This document shows, piece by piece, positions 43,805-52,574 of a stretch of 64,000 nt of DNA. The notes under the pieces were generated by a model. That model made no database searches, had not been told where the DNA came from, and saw nothing but the letters and a program-made list of their open reading frames with translations. The stretch lies in the NCBI RefSeq assembly GCF_007993045.1, contig NZ_VOOR01000002.1, positions 1-64,000 on the forward strand, given 5' to 3'. Position 1 is the stretch's first letter, and every line of letters starts with the position of its first letter. Position numbers and translations under genes: made by a program. This stretch comes from Phaeodactylibacter luteus. GTDB lineage: Bacteria; Bacteroidota; Bacteroidia; Chitinophagales; Saprospiraceae.

Positions 43805-44347
43805 TTATTTTCGGAGGTGGGCAAATTTTTGCCGGAACTTCGCCACCTTGGGGGAGATGATGTAGGTGCAGTAAGGGTTTCTTTCCCCCACTTTGGAGTA
43901 GTAGCCTTGATGGTAGCCCTCGGCCGGATAAAAAGCCTCTAGAGGGGAAAGCTCGGTAACGATAGGCTGATCCCAGACCTGCGGTGCCGTTTTGGCAATA
44001 GACTGTTCTGCTAGGGCTTTCTGCGTTTCATCGTGGTAAAAGATGACAGAGCGGTACTGAGGCCCCCGGTCGTTGCCCTGCCGGTTGAGGGTAGTGGGGT
44101 CATGGGCGGCCCAAAAAATTTCGAGCAGGGTTTCGTAGGAGACTTCAGCAGGGTTGAATTGGATTTGTATGACTTCCGCATGCTGGGTTTTGCCGGAGCA
44201 TACAGCATCATAATTGGCTGTTTCACGGGTGCCCCCTGCATAGCCTGAAGTCACCTTGGCTACCCCTTTCACTTCCTGAAAGACGGCTTCTGTGCACCAA
44301 AAGCACCCTCCGCCAAGGGTAGCATACGCTGTCTGAGTGTCGCTCAT
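43805..44347 (-). CDS. msrA: Peptide-methionine (S)-S-oxide reductase MsrA
   Basis: MsrA repairs oxidised methionine. The 180-residue protein has the active site GGGCFWCTE (catalytic Cys15), then GYAGGTRETANYDAVCSGKT and HDPTTLNRQGNDRGPQYRSV, all diagnostic. There is no signal peptide, so it is cytosolic. Cys18 in GCFWC may act as a second thiol. It stands as a single gene. Confidence 0.95.
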   Translation of the reverse strand: MSDTQTAYATLGGGCFWCTEAVFQEVKGVAKVTSGYAGGTRETANYDAVCSGKTQHAEVIQIQFNPAEVSYETLLEIFWAAHDPTTLNRQGNDRGPQYRSVIFYHDETQKALAEQSIAKTAPQVWDQPIVTELSPLEAFYPAEGYHQGYYSKVGERNPYCTYIISPKVAKFRQKFAHLRK

Positions 44348-44378
44348 GATTGTGTGCCTTTATTAAGGTTGCGGTGTG

Positions 44379-45161
44379 CTAACGCTGAAAGACTGGCATT
44401 GGTTTAGCGGCCCCTTGTTTTTCATTGAGGTAAGAGAGGAAACGGTGAAGGGCCTCTTCTTTTGCCTCGTCAAGCTGATAGCTGATGTAACGGGTAAAAT
44501 ACTCTTCCAGGCTGAAATCAGGGGCGGGGGAGGGGAGCAGGTATTTCAGTTTTTGGATTTGGCTGACGCCAGAAGCGAGGGCATCATTGAAAGCCTGAAG
44601 GAAGGGCGCATCAAATTCGCGGGTGCTGACCCAGGCGGCAAAAACGAAAGGCAGGCCGGTATGCTGCTGCCAAGCCTCCCCGAGGTCATAGCAGTGCTTG
44701 AACTTCTTGTCCAGGCCTATCGTCCGGTCGCCAATGACGAGGCCGGCAGTGCGCCCGCCGATCTTCCGGATATACCCTTCTTGTGCGGGCAGCAGGGCGG
44801 GGGAGAGGTGCCAATACTCTTTCAGCAGGAGCTGTGCCAGCTCAACTGAGGTGCGGGAGTGGTGGTCGAGGTAAAGGGTTTCTGCCTCTTCCAGGGGGCA
44901 GTCGCTGTAGATGCATACTGTTCTGACTTCGCCCACAGCCCCTATGCAGTAGCGGGAAATGATGCGGGGCTGCTGCAGCTCAGGGATGATGGCTACCGGG
45001 ACAAGCGCCAAGTCTGCCTGCCCGTTCTTCAGTTTCTGCGCACAGTCGGACGGGATGTTCAGCTCCAGGTTCAGCTGCCCGCCGATGGGGCTGTTAAGCA
45101 GCCCGTAGAGCAAAGGTTTGGTATTGAGGTAACTGACGGCAGTGATGCGGTATCGGTCCAT
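44379..45161 (-). CDS. mqnA: Chorismate dehydratase MqnA (menaquinone, futalosine route)
   Basis: The 260-residue periplasmic-binding-like fold enzyme makes 3-enolpyruvoylbenzoate from chorismate. RITAVSYLNTKPLLYGL, ALVPVAIIPEL, YLDHHSRTSVELAQLLLKEY and VIGDRTIG are family marks. It shares a strand with the histidine phosphatase and mqnE upstream, giving a likely menaquinone operon. Confidence 0.92.
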   Translation of the reverse strand: MDRYRITAVSYLNTKPLLYGLLNSPIGGQLNLELNIPSDCAQKLKNGQADLALVPVAIIPELQQPRIISRYCIGAVGEVRTVCIYSDCPLEEAETLYLDHHSRTSVELAQLLLKEYWHLSPALLPAQEGYIRKIGGRTAGLVIGDRTIGLDKKFKHCYDLGEAWQQHTGLPFVFAAWVSTREFDAPFLQAFNDALASGVSQIQKLKYLLPSPAPDFSLEEYFTRYISYQLDEAKEEALHRFLSYLNEKQGAAKPMPVFQR

Positions 45162-45170
45162 GAAAGCGCT

Positions 45171-45791
45171 TTAGATTTTTAGGCTATCGAGGTGCGACAG
45201 GTCGTTCTGCAGCAAAAAGCGGAAGCCGGTGCCTTCATAAGCGGTTTTGTAAAGGCCAGTGTTGGCATGTTGGTACTCGTCCATCCGGCTGAGCGGCTGC
45301 CCAGCGAGCAGGCACATCAAAGCCCGCATAGCACGCCCGTGGGAACAGACCAGGATTTTAGGCTCTGGCCGCTGCTGAAGGTGGCTGACAAATTCAGCAA
45401 GCCGCTCACCGACATCGGCAGCGCTTTCGCCTCCTTCCAGCCGGGCATGGTAGTCACCGGCTTTCCATGCATTGACTACCGCGAAGTACTCCTGATGCAT
45501 GTCGGGCGTGCTGACCTTCCCTTCGTGCTCCCCCCATCCAATCTCATTGAGCGCTGCAAACTGCTCCCAGGGCAGCCCGTCGCTGATGAAAGGGGCGACC
45601 GTCTCGTGGGTGCGCTTGAGGCGGGAAGTGAGCACTGCATCGAAGCCGACCCTGTGGTGGAAATCGTAGAAGGCTTTGGCTTGCTGCCGCCCGGTGTCGT
45701 TCAGGCTTGTGTCTACGCCTTGCCCCTGCACAATACCTTTCAGGTTGAAATCGGTCTGCCCGTGCCGGACAATGTATACTAATTTTTCCAT
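45171..45791 (-). CDS. Histidine phosphatase family protein
   Basis: The 206-residue protein has the RHG motif VRHGQTDFNLKGIVQGQG at its start, the second His in VCSHGRAMRALMC, and LTSRLKRTHETVAP. Members dephosphorylate sugars, cofactors or proteins. Its position between mqnE and mqnA suggests a step or accessory role linked to menaquinone making, but this is only by neighbourhood. Confidence 0.88.
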   Translation of the reverse strand: MEKLVYIVRHGQTDFNLKGIVQGQGVDTSLNDTGRQQAKAFYDFHHRVGFDAVLTSRLKRTHETVAPFISDGLPWEQFAALNEIGWGEHEGKVSTPDMHQEYFAVVNAWKAGDYHARLEGGESAADVGERLAEFVSHLQQRPEPKILVCSHGRAMRALMCLLAGQPLSRMDEYQHANTGLYKTAYEGTGFRFLLQNDLSHLDSLKI

Positions 45792-45799
45792 GCGGTGGT

Positions 45800-46999
45800 T
45801 TATCGGTTCACAACGGGCAGAGACATATAGCCTTTGAACTGCTCATCTTCTTCGAAAACATGATCGGTGAAGTCTTGCACCACGTTGTAGAGGGTGTCGC
45901 GTTCGATGGGGTTGCGGCCAACAGCCCGGATAAGGTTGACGAGCTCGCGGGTGCTGAGGGCGGGGTTTTGCTCTTCAGAGCCGGCCATGCTGTATATTTT
46001 GGTGGTATCATCTATAGTGCCGTCTATGTCATCTACCCCGAAAGAAAGCGAAAGCTGGGCCACGTTGCGCCCGATCATAGGCCAGTAAGCCTTGATGTGG
46101 TCAAAGTTGTCCAGGTAGATCCGGCTGATGGCATAATTGCGCAGGTCCTCGACTACAGTAGATTCCGGTACATGGCTCATCTGATTGCCCTGATTGCGGA
46201 ACTTCAGCGGGATGAATGTCTGGAACCCACCGGTTTTGTCCTGCAGCGCGCGGAGCTGTTCCAGGTGGTCTATCCGGTGCTCGAACCGCTCGATATGGCC
46301 ATAGAGCATAGTGGCATTGGAGCGCCGGCCCAGCTCGTGCCATATCTCATGTATGCGCAGCCATTGCTCCCCTGAGCATTTCCCGCCGGCGATCTGATCC
46401 CGTATTTCAGGGTGGAAGATCTCCGCGCCCCCGCCGGGCATGCTGTCGAGCCCCGCATCGAGCATCTGCTGCATCCCTTCTTCGTAGGAAACTTTGGCTT
46501 TTTTGAAGATGTAGTGGTACTCTACGGGTGTGAGCGCTTTTACGTGAAGCCCTGGCCGGTGTGCCTTGATGGCCCGGAACAGGTCTGAGTAGAACTGCAG
46601 GTCGTACTGTGGCAGCACCCCGCCCACGATGTGCACCTCTGTCACCGGCTCATCATCGTATTTTTTGATGATGTCCATGATCTCTTGCAGGGAATATTCC
46701 CAGCCTTCTTCCCGTTTTTTGATCAGGCGGGAATAGGAGCAGAAGGTACAGGTATACAGACAGACGTTGGTGGGCTCTACGTGGAAGTTGCGGTTGAAAA
46801 AGGTGCGCCCGCCATGGCGCGCTTCCCGTATGTAATTGGCCAGGGCGCCTACAAAGCCTAATTCGCCTTCTTCAAAAAGCAGCTGGCCTTCTTCAGGGGT
46901 GATGCGCTTTTTGTCAAATACCTTTTGGGCAATTTGCCTGAGGGGGGCAGATAGGTTGGGGTCTTCCAGGAAGTGCTCAACTTTGCGGGCCGTTTGCAT
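45800..46999 (-). CDS. mqnE: Aminofutalosine synthase MqnE
   Basis: This 399-residue radical-SAM enzyme joins 3-enolpyruvoylbenzoate with SAM to make aminofutalosine. The cluster motif is CLYTCTFCSYSR (CxxxCxxC); VHIVGGVLPQYDLQFYSDLF and DAGLDSMPGGGAEIFHPEIR separate MqnE from MqnC. It begins the cluster mqnE / histidine phosphatase / mqnA. A TACCTTTG minus-7 element lies about 100 bp upstream on the minus strand. Confidence 0.93.
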   Translation of the reverse strand: MQTARKVEHFLEDPNLSAPLRQIAQKVFDKKRITPEEGQLLFEEGELGFVGALANYIREARHGGRTFFNRNFHVEPTNVCLYTCTFCSYSRLIKKREEGWEYSLQEIMDIIKKYDDEPVTEVHIVGGVLPQYDLQFYSDLFRAIKAHRPGLHVKALTPVEYHYIFKKAKVSYEEGMQQMLDAGLDSMPGGGAEIFHPEIRDQIAGGKCSGEQWLRIHEIWHELGRRSNATMLYGHIERFEHRIDHLEQLRALQDKTGGFQTFIPLKFRNQGNQMSHVPESTVVEDLRNYAISRIYLDNFDHIKAYWPMIGRNVAQLSLSFGVDDIDGTIDDTTKIYSMAGSEEQNPALSTRELVNLIRAVGRNPIERDTLYNVVQDFTDHVFEEDEQFKGYMSLPVVNR

Positions 47000-47101
47000 A
47001 CGAAGTATTGTTTTGGTACCAGAATAACAGACAGGCCGCCTCTAAGTTTGAACACTGTTCTAAACTTTCAGAGTTTTGTGAAAAATACCTGCCTGTGCCC
47101 G

Positions 47102-47109
47102 CAAAGGTA
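47102..47109 (-). promoter_or_regulatory. Minus-7 element upstream of mqnE
   Basis: TACCTTTG on the minus strand matches TANNTTTG. No clear TTG lies at the right distance. The rest of 47000-47345 holds no gene. Confidence 0.4.
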
Positions 47110-47196
47110 AGGAAGCAGGAGGGAAAATGCACACTTGGGAATGCCGCATGTGCCGGGGGAGTGGCGGGCGCCCTCTGCAAAACAATGCAATTATTG

Positions 47197-47228
47197 TTGT
47201 TCATTTTTCTCAAAACCAACTATCTTGG
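47197..47228 (+). promoter_or_regulatory. Candidate promoter of the T9SS gene
   Basis: TTG (47197-47199) and TATCTTGG (47221-47228) are 21 bp apart, one mismatch from the Bacteroidota pattern. It lies 117 bp before the start codon. Confidence 0.4.
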
Positions 47229-47345
47229 CTTTTCCGATGGCTTAAGCGAAATTTTAGCCGCTTTTTTGGGCAGCTGCCAATAAGATAGCGCTTTTGCCGG
47301 GCCTTAGACAACACAATGATATTCAAACACTAACACACTAAGAAC

Positions 47346-48647
47346 ATGAGGAAGAAACATGTCCACTTGGGGCTTGCGCTGTGCGCTGCCCTGGCCTTTA
47401 CATTTGGGGCAGCCCACAAGGGCAATGCCCAAACCGTAGCCGCTTCGGATGATATGCAAGCCTACACTACTAACATTGAAGGGCAAAACAACGGGACAGG
47501 CTGGGCTACTAATTTTGAGCCTAAAAACTTTGGCGGCAGTGATATGGGCGGGAGCTTTTTAACATCGGGTTCCCCACCTGCAATAACGGGCCAATCCGGC
47601 GGTATCTTTGCAGGTACCTCTGGCACTGGCAAGGCGTACGCCCGTTCTCTGAACACAGCATTAACCGGCCCTTCGAGGATAGAAATCAAGCTGCGTTTCA
47701 ACTTGAATACAGGGGATGCAAAAACGGCGGGCATGATCATTTCTGATGCTACCGCTCCGGGCTTGACCTGGAATACAGGGCAACAATTATTTTTGGGCAT
47801 TAGCGGCGATGGGGTTTGGAAATATGACGACGGCACTTTGAAAATTGTAAAAGCGGCTAACGGTACCGATGATTTTGCGTGCAACGGCGGAGACCTTTAC
47901 GAGGTACAGCTAGACATTGACCCTTCAAACGACTTTTATGGTTTCAAAATAATCAATTCTTCTGCCTCTACCGAGAGCGAAGTGACTACAGGGACCTTGA
48001 ACGGCGGTGGGATCCAAACGCTCGGCTTAGGCAATGGCGTTACAGGGATCAATCAAGATCTGATTTTCGATGATATCGTAGTCACGACAAACCCTAGTGC
48101 GTTCCTCCCCGTCGCCCTTTCAGCCTTCACGGCCCGCCCAAGTGCAGGGCACAACCTTCTGCAATGGTCTACCGCCACCGAGCTCAACAACAGCCACTTT
48201 GAGATAGAGCGCAGCTCCGACGGCCGCGTTTGGTCGGCTGTGGGGCGTGTTGCGGGCGCCGGCACAGTACAAGAGCCAAGAGACTATCAATTCTCAGACG
48301 AGGCGGTGCAGCCTGGGCGCACCTATTACCGCCTTCGTCAGGTAGATTTTGACGGGCAGTACGAGTACCACGGGCCAGTGCAAGTGGTACGGTCAAGCGC
48401 TGGCACAGTCAAGGTCAGGGTATTCCCCAATCCTGCTGCCGATTGGCTGGAGGTGGCTGCAGACGGGCAGCAGCCTTTCCATGCTCTACAGCTGATGGAT
48501 ATGTCTGGCCGGCAGGTGAGCTACTGGCCTTCGGCCCGTGCCGGGCAGCGGCTCTCTCTGGAAGGGGTCAGCCCGGGCGTCTATCAATTGCTCGTGCTAG
48601 ATGCCCAAGGCGGGCTCATCAGTCAGCAGACGGTGCATAAGCAGTAG
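47346..48647 (+). CDS. Secreted T9SS-sorted protein
   Basis: The 433-residue protein has a signal peptide (about 1-28) and a lectin/glucanase-like beta-rich domain (about 35-260) that is not firmly assigned. A fibronectin-like stretch (LSAFTARPSAGHNLLQWSTA and NNSHFEIERSSDGRVWSAVG) is common before T9SS tails. The C-terminal sorting domain runs from VRVFPNPAADWLEVAADGQ to GVYQLLVLDAQGG. It should be exported through the type IX system. The function of the N-terminal domain is unknown. Confidence 0.85.
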   Translation: MRKKHVHLGLALCAALAFTFGAAHKGNAQTVAASDDMQAYTTNIEGQNNGTGWATNFEPKNFGGSDMGGSFLTSGSPPAITGQSGGIFAGTSGTGKAYARSLNTALTGPSRIEIKLRFNLNTGDAKTAGMIISDATAPGLTWNTGQQLFLGISGDGVWKYDDGTLKIVKAANGTDDFACNGGDLYEVQLDIDPSNDFYGFKIINSSASTESEVTTGTLNGGGIQTLGLGNGVTGINQDLIFDDIVVTTNPSAFLPVALSAFTARPSAGHNLLQWSTATELNNSHFEIERSSDGRVWSAVGRVAGAGTVQEPRDYQFSDEAVQPGRTYYRLRQVDFDGQYEYHGPVQVVRSSAGTVKVRVFPNPAADWLEVAADGQQPFHALQLMDMSGRQVSYWPSARAGQRLSLEGVSPGVYQLLVLDAQGGLISQQTVHKQ

Positions 48648-48739
48648 AGCTTGCTGAAAAGGGCAAGCCTGCAGCCCGCTTTGCCTCTATGGGCAGGGCG
48701 GGCTGTTGCATTGTGGGGAAAGGTATGCCTTTGAGGGTA

Positions 48740-48854
48740 GCCAATGCCCGGCCTCCGGCCTAGCGATGCGGAGGGGTGTGAAGCCCGATAGGGCCGAGCG
48801 GGCAGCGAGCCCCGCAGCGTAGCGACCCCCGCCCTCAGGCGGGGGTAGGCCCCA
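48740..48854 (-). repeat. Intergenic repeat family, copy H
   Basis: This is a diverged core-only copy in minus orientation (GGCCTAGCGATGCGGAGGGG, GAGCGGGCAGCGAGCCCCGC). No terminal repeat or target duplication is seen. It resembles copy F most in its CCCGCCCTCAGGCGGGGG-type right half. Confidence 0.65.
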
Positions 48855-48884
48855 AGAGATAGCATTTTGCCTTGCCCAAGAGGG

Positions 48885-49511
48885 TTAATTGAGGTTGAAC
48901 TTTTGCTGTACCGGGCTGCGGAGAGCTTTGGCGCTGAGCACGAGCGCCTGAATGATGAGGGCGAGGATGATCAGCAGCACCATTTCAATTTGGGCAGTGA
49001 GGTTGGAGCCCAGGACGATACGGTGGGAGGCTTCGCTCAAGCGCGTGCCCTCCGCAATTTGTATGCCCGACAGGCGGTGCAAGAGGCGGTGCGCGTTGTT
49101 GATCTCCGACAGGTACAAGGCGCTATTGAACGGCTGGGCTTTTTCCAGATCAGACAGTTGGGCCACGGTACGTTTAAGGAGGCTGAACAATTCCTTTTCT
49201 TCGGGAGTGAGATAGGTCGCTTCATATTGGGCGATAAGCGGCTGAATATCAGCACCTGCTAGTTGTGTTTCTGTGGCCGGCAGGGTAGAGGGGGAGGTAT
49301 TTGCCGCCCGGGCTTTTGCATGGAAGGCTTCCGATAATTCATAAATATAGCCCTCAACGAGAAGCCGGTCTTTGTAAAGCATGGAAAGGTGGCTGTCGAG
49401 CTGCTCCATACCGGAGCGCTCTTGCCAATTGTTCCAGAAGACGAGCGCAAATACTAAGGCGAGGAGAAGGGCGGCACGCATTTTATTTTGAACGAAAAAA
49501 GTCCATTTCAT
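48885..49511 (-). CDS. Membrane protein with four-helix (MCP-like) sensor domain
   Basis: The 208-residue protein has a membrane segment at about residues 11-26 (MRAALLLALVFALVFW), a helical extracytoplasmic domain of about 140 residues, and a second membrane segment (VLLIILALIIQALVLSA, about 174-191) with a short cytoplasmic tail. This is the layout of a 4HB_MCP sensor module, but no HAMP, kinase or methyl-accepting part follows. It is divergent from the caspase gene, with 158 bp between them. Confidence 0.7.
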   Translation of the reverse strand: MKWTFFVQNKMRAALLLALVFALVFWNNWQERSGMEQLDSHLSMLYKDRLLVEGYIYELSEAFHAKARAANTSPSTLPATETQLAGADIQPLIAQYEATYLTPEEKELFSLLKRTVAQLSDLEKAQPFNSALYLSEINNAHRLLHRLSGIQIAEGTRLSEASHRIVLGSNLTAQIEMVLLIILALIIQALVLSAKALRSPVQQKFNLN

Positions 49512-49669
49512 AGGGCTGTGGTTTTGGCTGGGCTAAAGCTGCAATCTGCAGCCTTATACAGACGAGAATAGCCTATGAATTTACTAGAAAAAATCAGTTT
49601 TTTCAAGCCGCTGCCGATGCCTTTCGTTTTTTTAGGTAAATTTCCTACTCTTCAACGACCAACCCGATT

Positions 49670-52564
49670 ATGCCTGCTCAACTGTACGCTTTACTGATTG
49701 GCATCAATGATTACCCTGGCGCCCCCCTGCACGGCTGTGCAGCCGATGTGGCAGCAATGGAAGCTTACCTTGTTGCACAGCCGGCCTGGGAGGGCAGGCT
49801 GCAGCTCCGGAAGCTGCTGGACAGGGAAGCGACCAAACAGGCGGTGGCAGATGCCCTAGTGGGCCATCTGGGGCAGGCTGGGGAGGGCGACAGCGTGCTC
49901 CTGTACTTTTCTGGGCATGGCGCACAAGAAGTAGCCGACCCTGAGGTATGGGAGCAAGAACAGGACGGCTGCCTGGAAGGGATAGCTTGCCGTGGGCTGG
50001 ACGGGCAGATCGAGCTGATGGCGGATAAAGAGATCCGCTACTTGCTCGGCCAGGCTTTTCGCCGTGAGGGGGCTGCTCCACCGCACATCCTGACCCTATT
50101 CGACTGTTGCCATTCTGGGGACAATACCCGTTCATCAGCCCAGGATGGGGAAGAGCGGGCAGTAAAGCGCCTGGCTGGGCGCCTGCCACAGCGGGAATGG
50201 GGCCAGTTTCTGTTTGGAGGAGCGTATGCGGCGGCAGATTTGAAAGGGGAGGGGCTACAGCGGGAAATGCCACAAGTGCCCCACGTACATTTAGCCGCTG
50301 CCCTTCCGGATCAGGCTGCACTGGAAGTGAACGGGCAGGGTGTTTTCACCCAAAGCCTGCTGCAGGTCTTGAGCTCAGCAGGTGACAGCCCCGACTATTA
50401 CACCCTACACCAAATGGTGAGGAACTACATCCGGTTCAAGTACCGTCAGGACCCGCAGCTCGATGCCCCCGGCGGCGGCAGCCGGCTGCTTTATCAGGGC
50501 TTCCTGGGCCTTGCCCCAAGGCTAGAAGGGTTGGCATTTGGCCAGATGGTGTACAACACCAAAAAAGGCTGGGTGCTCGACAAGGGGGAAGTGCATGGCC
50601 TGTCGGAAGGCAAGGAGGTATCGGTCGAGCTGATGGCCGGGCAGGGGTTGCCTGGCTCCGTCCTGAAAGCCTTCGCAGGCTATAGTATTTTAGATATCGA
50701 TTTTGAATCCCGGCAGCAGCTGGACAAAAAACAGGGGTACCGGGTGCGGCTGGGCCTGAAGCAGGAAGCGCCTATGAAATTATGGTGCCCTTTCCCGCCG
50801 CTAAAAGAGGCGCTCAGCACACTGTTGGACAAGGCAGAGGGGGCTGCCCTTCATTTTTCCGCAACTGCCGAAGAAGCCGATTTGGCCCTTACGGGCTACA
50901 ACGGGCGTTTTTTTTGGTCTTTGGCCAGCGCGGCCCCTGCCTACCCGGCGATAGGAGCGCCTGTGCTGTACGACGAGCTACAGCCCGCTGTCCTGATTGC
51001 TCAAGCCAGGCAGGTGTCCAAGTGGCAGTTTACCAAAAGCCTGTACAACCCCAAGCCTTCTGTTTTTCAGGGGCAGCCGCTCAAGGTAGAAATTTGGCAG
51101 CAAACCGCAGGGGAGTGGGCCGCTTTGCCGCCTAAGGGGGAGGTATACCCCTGTGCAGCAGTTGAAGAAGCGCCGGGCGGCCTTCTGCAAGCCCGGTTGA
51201 AAATCCGCTTGTCTAACCCCCACCCGTTCCAGGTCTATTTTACGCTACTGTACCTCGATAGCCAATACAGCGCCAGCTTGTCCGTGGAAGAGCCCGGGCG
51301 GCCGGGCCTGCTCGAGCAAGCCGCAACCCCGCTGGGGCCAGGGCAATCGATATGGCTGTTTGGGCACCGCGGCGGAGTCATCCCCTTTACATTCGGCGAG
51401 AGAGAGCAGATGCTGAACTTAGAGGAGAGCTGCTCTTGGTTCAAGCTTTTGGTCTCCGCCACGCCCGATATCAACTACGCCCATCTGCTGGTGCCGCAAA
51501 GGAGGATGATGGACCTGACTGCCGGAGCGGATTGGTCAGACTGGGCCACTCAGCTGGTAGCGATAAAAGTAAGCAGCCCGGCTGTGGCAGCCAGGGTTCA
51601 GCCATCATTGGAGCGCTGGCTGGAAGATGATTCCTGGGGCGATGTGGTGATGGCCCGCCATTTTGACGCCACGGGCTGGGGGGCGGAGCTGTCGTTGCGG
51701 GCAAGCGCCCGCCCAGCGGGAGCACTGCAGCGGAGCAGCCTGCTATGGGGCGCAGCGCTCCAGCTGGCCAATGCTTGGGCCGGGGCCCGGAGGAAAGGGA
51801 GGTTTAAGCGGCAGCTGGAAAAATACCCAAGCCGTACGCTGATCGTATCTGAAGGGGATTCGTGGTTTCAGCACCCGGCCTTGATGGATACGATAGACCA
51901 CCTGAGCTTATACTACAACATCTATAGCAAGGGGGCAGCTGGCGATTCACTGCGGGCCTACTTGCAGACCGGAGAGTGGCTGGAGGCTTTTGCAGAGGCC
52001 AGGGCGTTGGCCAAGGCTGCTGGCAGTCAGGAACAGCCGCGTTTTTTGCTCTTGAGCGGTGGTGGCAACGACATTCTGGGGCCACAGTTTTCTGTATTTT
52101 TGCGGGATGGAGGCCAAGCAGGGAACCGGCCTTCCCAGCCCGGGGAGTGGCTGAACGAAAGGTTTCATGCTGAGCTCCATCAGGTTATGGCCCTTTACCG
52201 GCAAGTATTGCTGCGGCTACAGCTGGACGAGCCAGGAGTAGCGGCGGTCTTGCATGGCTACGATTACGTACGGCCCCTGCCGCACAACGCGGGCGGCAAG
52301 AGCTGGCTCGGGCGCCCGATGTCTGAAAAAGGGCTGTTGGCAGAAGAGGAGCGCCAAGCGGTAGCCCGCTATTTGATAGACGCTTTCAACCAAGAGCTGG
52401 AGAAAGTAGCCGCCGGAGCGGAGAACGCCGTTTGGGTAGACCTCCGCGGGGCTGTACAGCCCTGGCAGTGGGCAGATGAGATCCACCCCAATGCCGAGGG
52501 GTACCAAATGGTGGCAGCCCGGATTTCGGCAGCGATAGATCAGATCATTCTAACAAGACCATAA
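49670..52564 (+). CDS. Caspase-like protease fused to an SGNH hydrolase domain
   Basis: The 964-residue protein starts with a peptidase C14 (caspase-like) domain: ALLIGINDYPGAPLHGCAAD at the start, catalytic His83 in LLYFSGHGAQE and catalytic Cys147 in LFDCCHSGD. A middle region (about 280-700) is beta-rich and unassigned. The C-terminus (about 720-955) is an SGNH/GDSL-type hydrolase: SEGDSWFQHP with Ser731, SGGGNDI with Asn800, and DEIHPN with Asp936 and His939. No signal peptide is seen, so it is probably cytosolic. The gasdermin gene follows after 10 bp. By analogy with known bacterial systems it should cleave and activate the gasdermin when phage infection is sensed (inference). Confidence 0.88.
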   Translation: MPAQLYALLIGINDYPGAPLHGCAADVAAMEAYLVAQPAWEGRLQLRKLLDREATKQAVADALVGHLGQAGEGDSVLLYFSGHGAQEVADPEVWEQEQDGCLEGIACRGLDGQIELMADKEIRYLLGQAFRREGAAPPHILTLFDCCHSGDNTRSSAQDGEERAVKRLAGRLPQREWGQFLFGGAYAAADLKGEGLQREMPQVPHVHLAAALPDQAALEVNGQGVFTQSLLQVLSSAGDSPDYYTLHQMVRNYIRFKYRQDPQLDAPGGGSRLLYQGFLGLAPRLEGLAFGQMVYNTKKGWVLDKGEVHGLSEGKEVSVELMAGQGLPGSVLKAFAGYSILDIDFESRQQLDKKQGYRVRLGLKQEAPMKLWCPFPPLKEALSTLLDKAEGAALHFSATAEEADLALTGYNGRFFWSLASAAPAYPAIGAPVLYDELQPAVLIAQARQVSKWQFTKSLYNPKPSVFQGQPLKVEIWQQTAGEWAALPPKGEVYPCAAVEEAPGGLLQARLKIRLSNPHPFQVYFTLLYLDSQYSASLSVEEPGRPGLLEQAATPLGPGQSIWLFGHRGGVIPFTFGEREQMLNLEESCSWFKLLVSATPDINYAHLLVPQRRMMDLTAGADWSDWATQLVAIKVSSPAVAARVQPSLERWLEDDSWGDVVMARHFDATGWGAELSLRASARPAGALQRSSLLWGAALQLANAWAGARRKGRFKRQLEKYPSRTLIVSEGDSWFQHPALMDTIDHLSLYYNIYSKGAAGDSLRAYLQTGEWLEAFAEARALAKAAGSQEQPRFLLLSGGGNDILGPQFSVFLRDGGQAGNRPSQPGEWLNERFHAELHQVMALYRQVLLRLQLDEPGVAAVLHGYDYVRPLPHNAGGKSWLGRPMSEKGLLAEEERQAVARYLIDAFNQELEKVAAGAENAVWVDLRGAVQPWQWADEIHPNAEGYQMVAARISAAIDQIILTRP

Positions 52565-52574
52565 AAACAAACGC

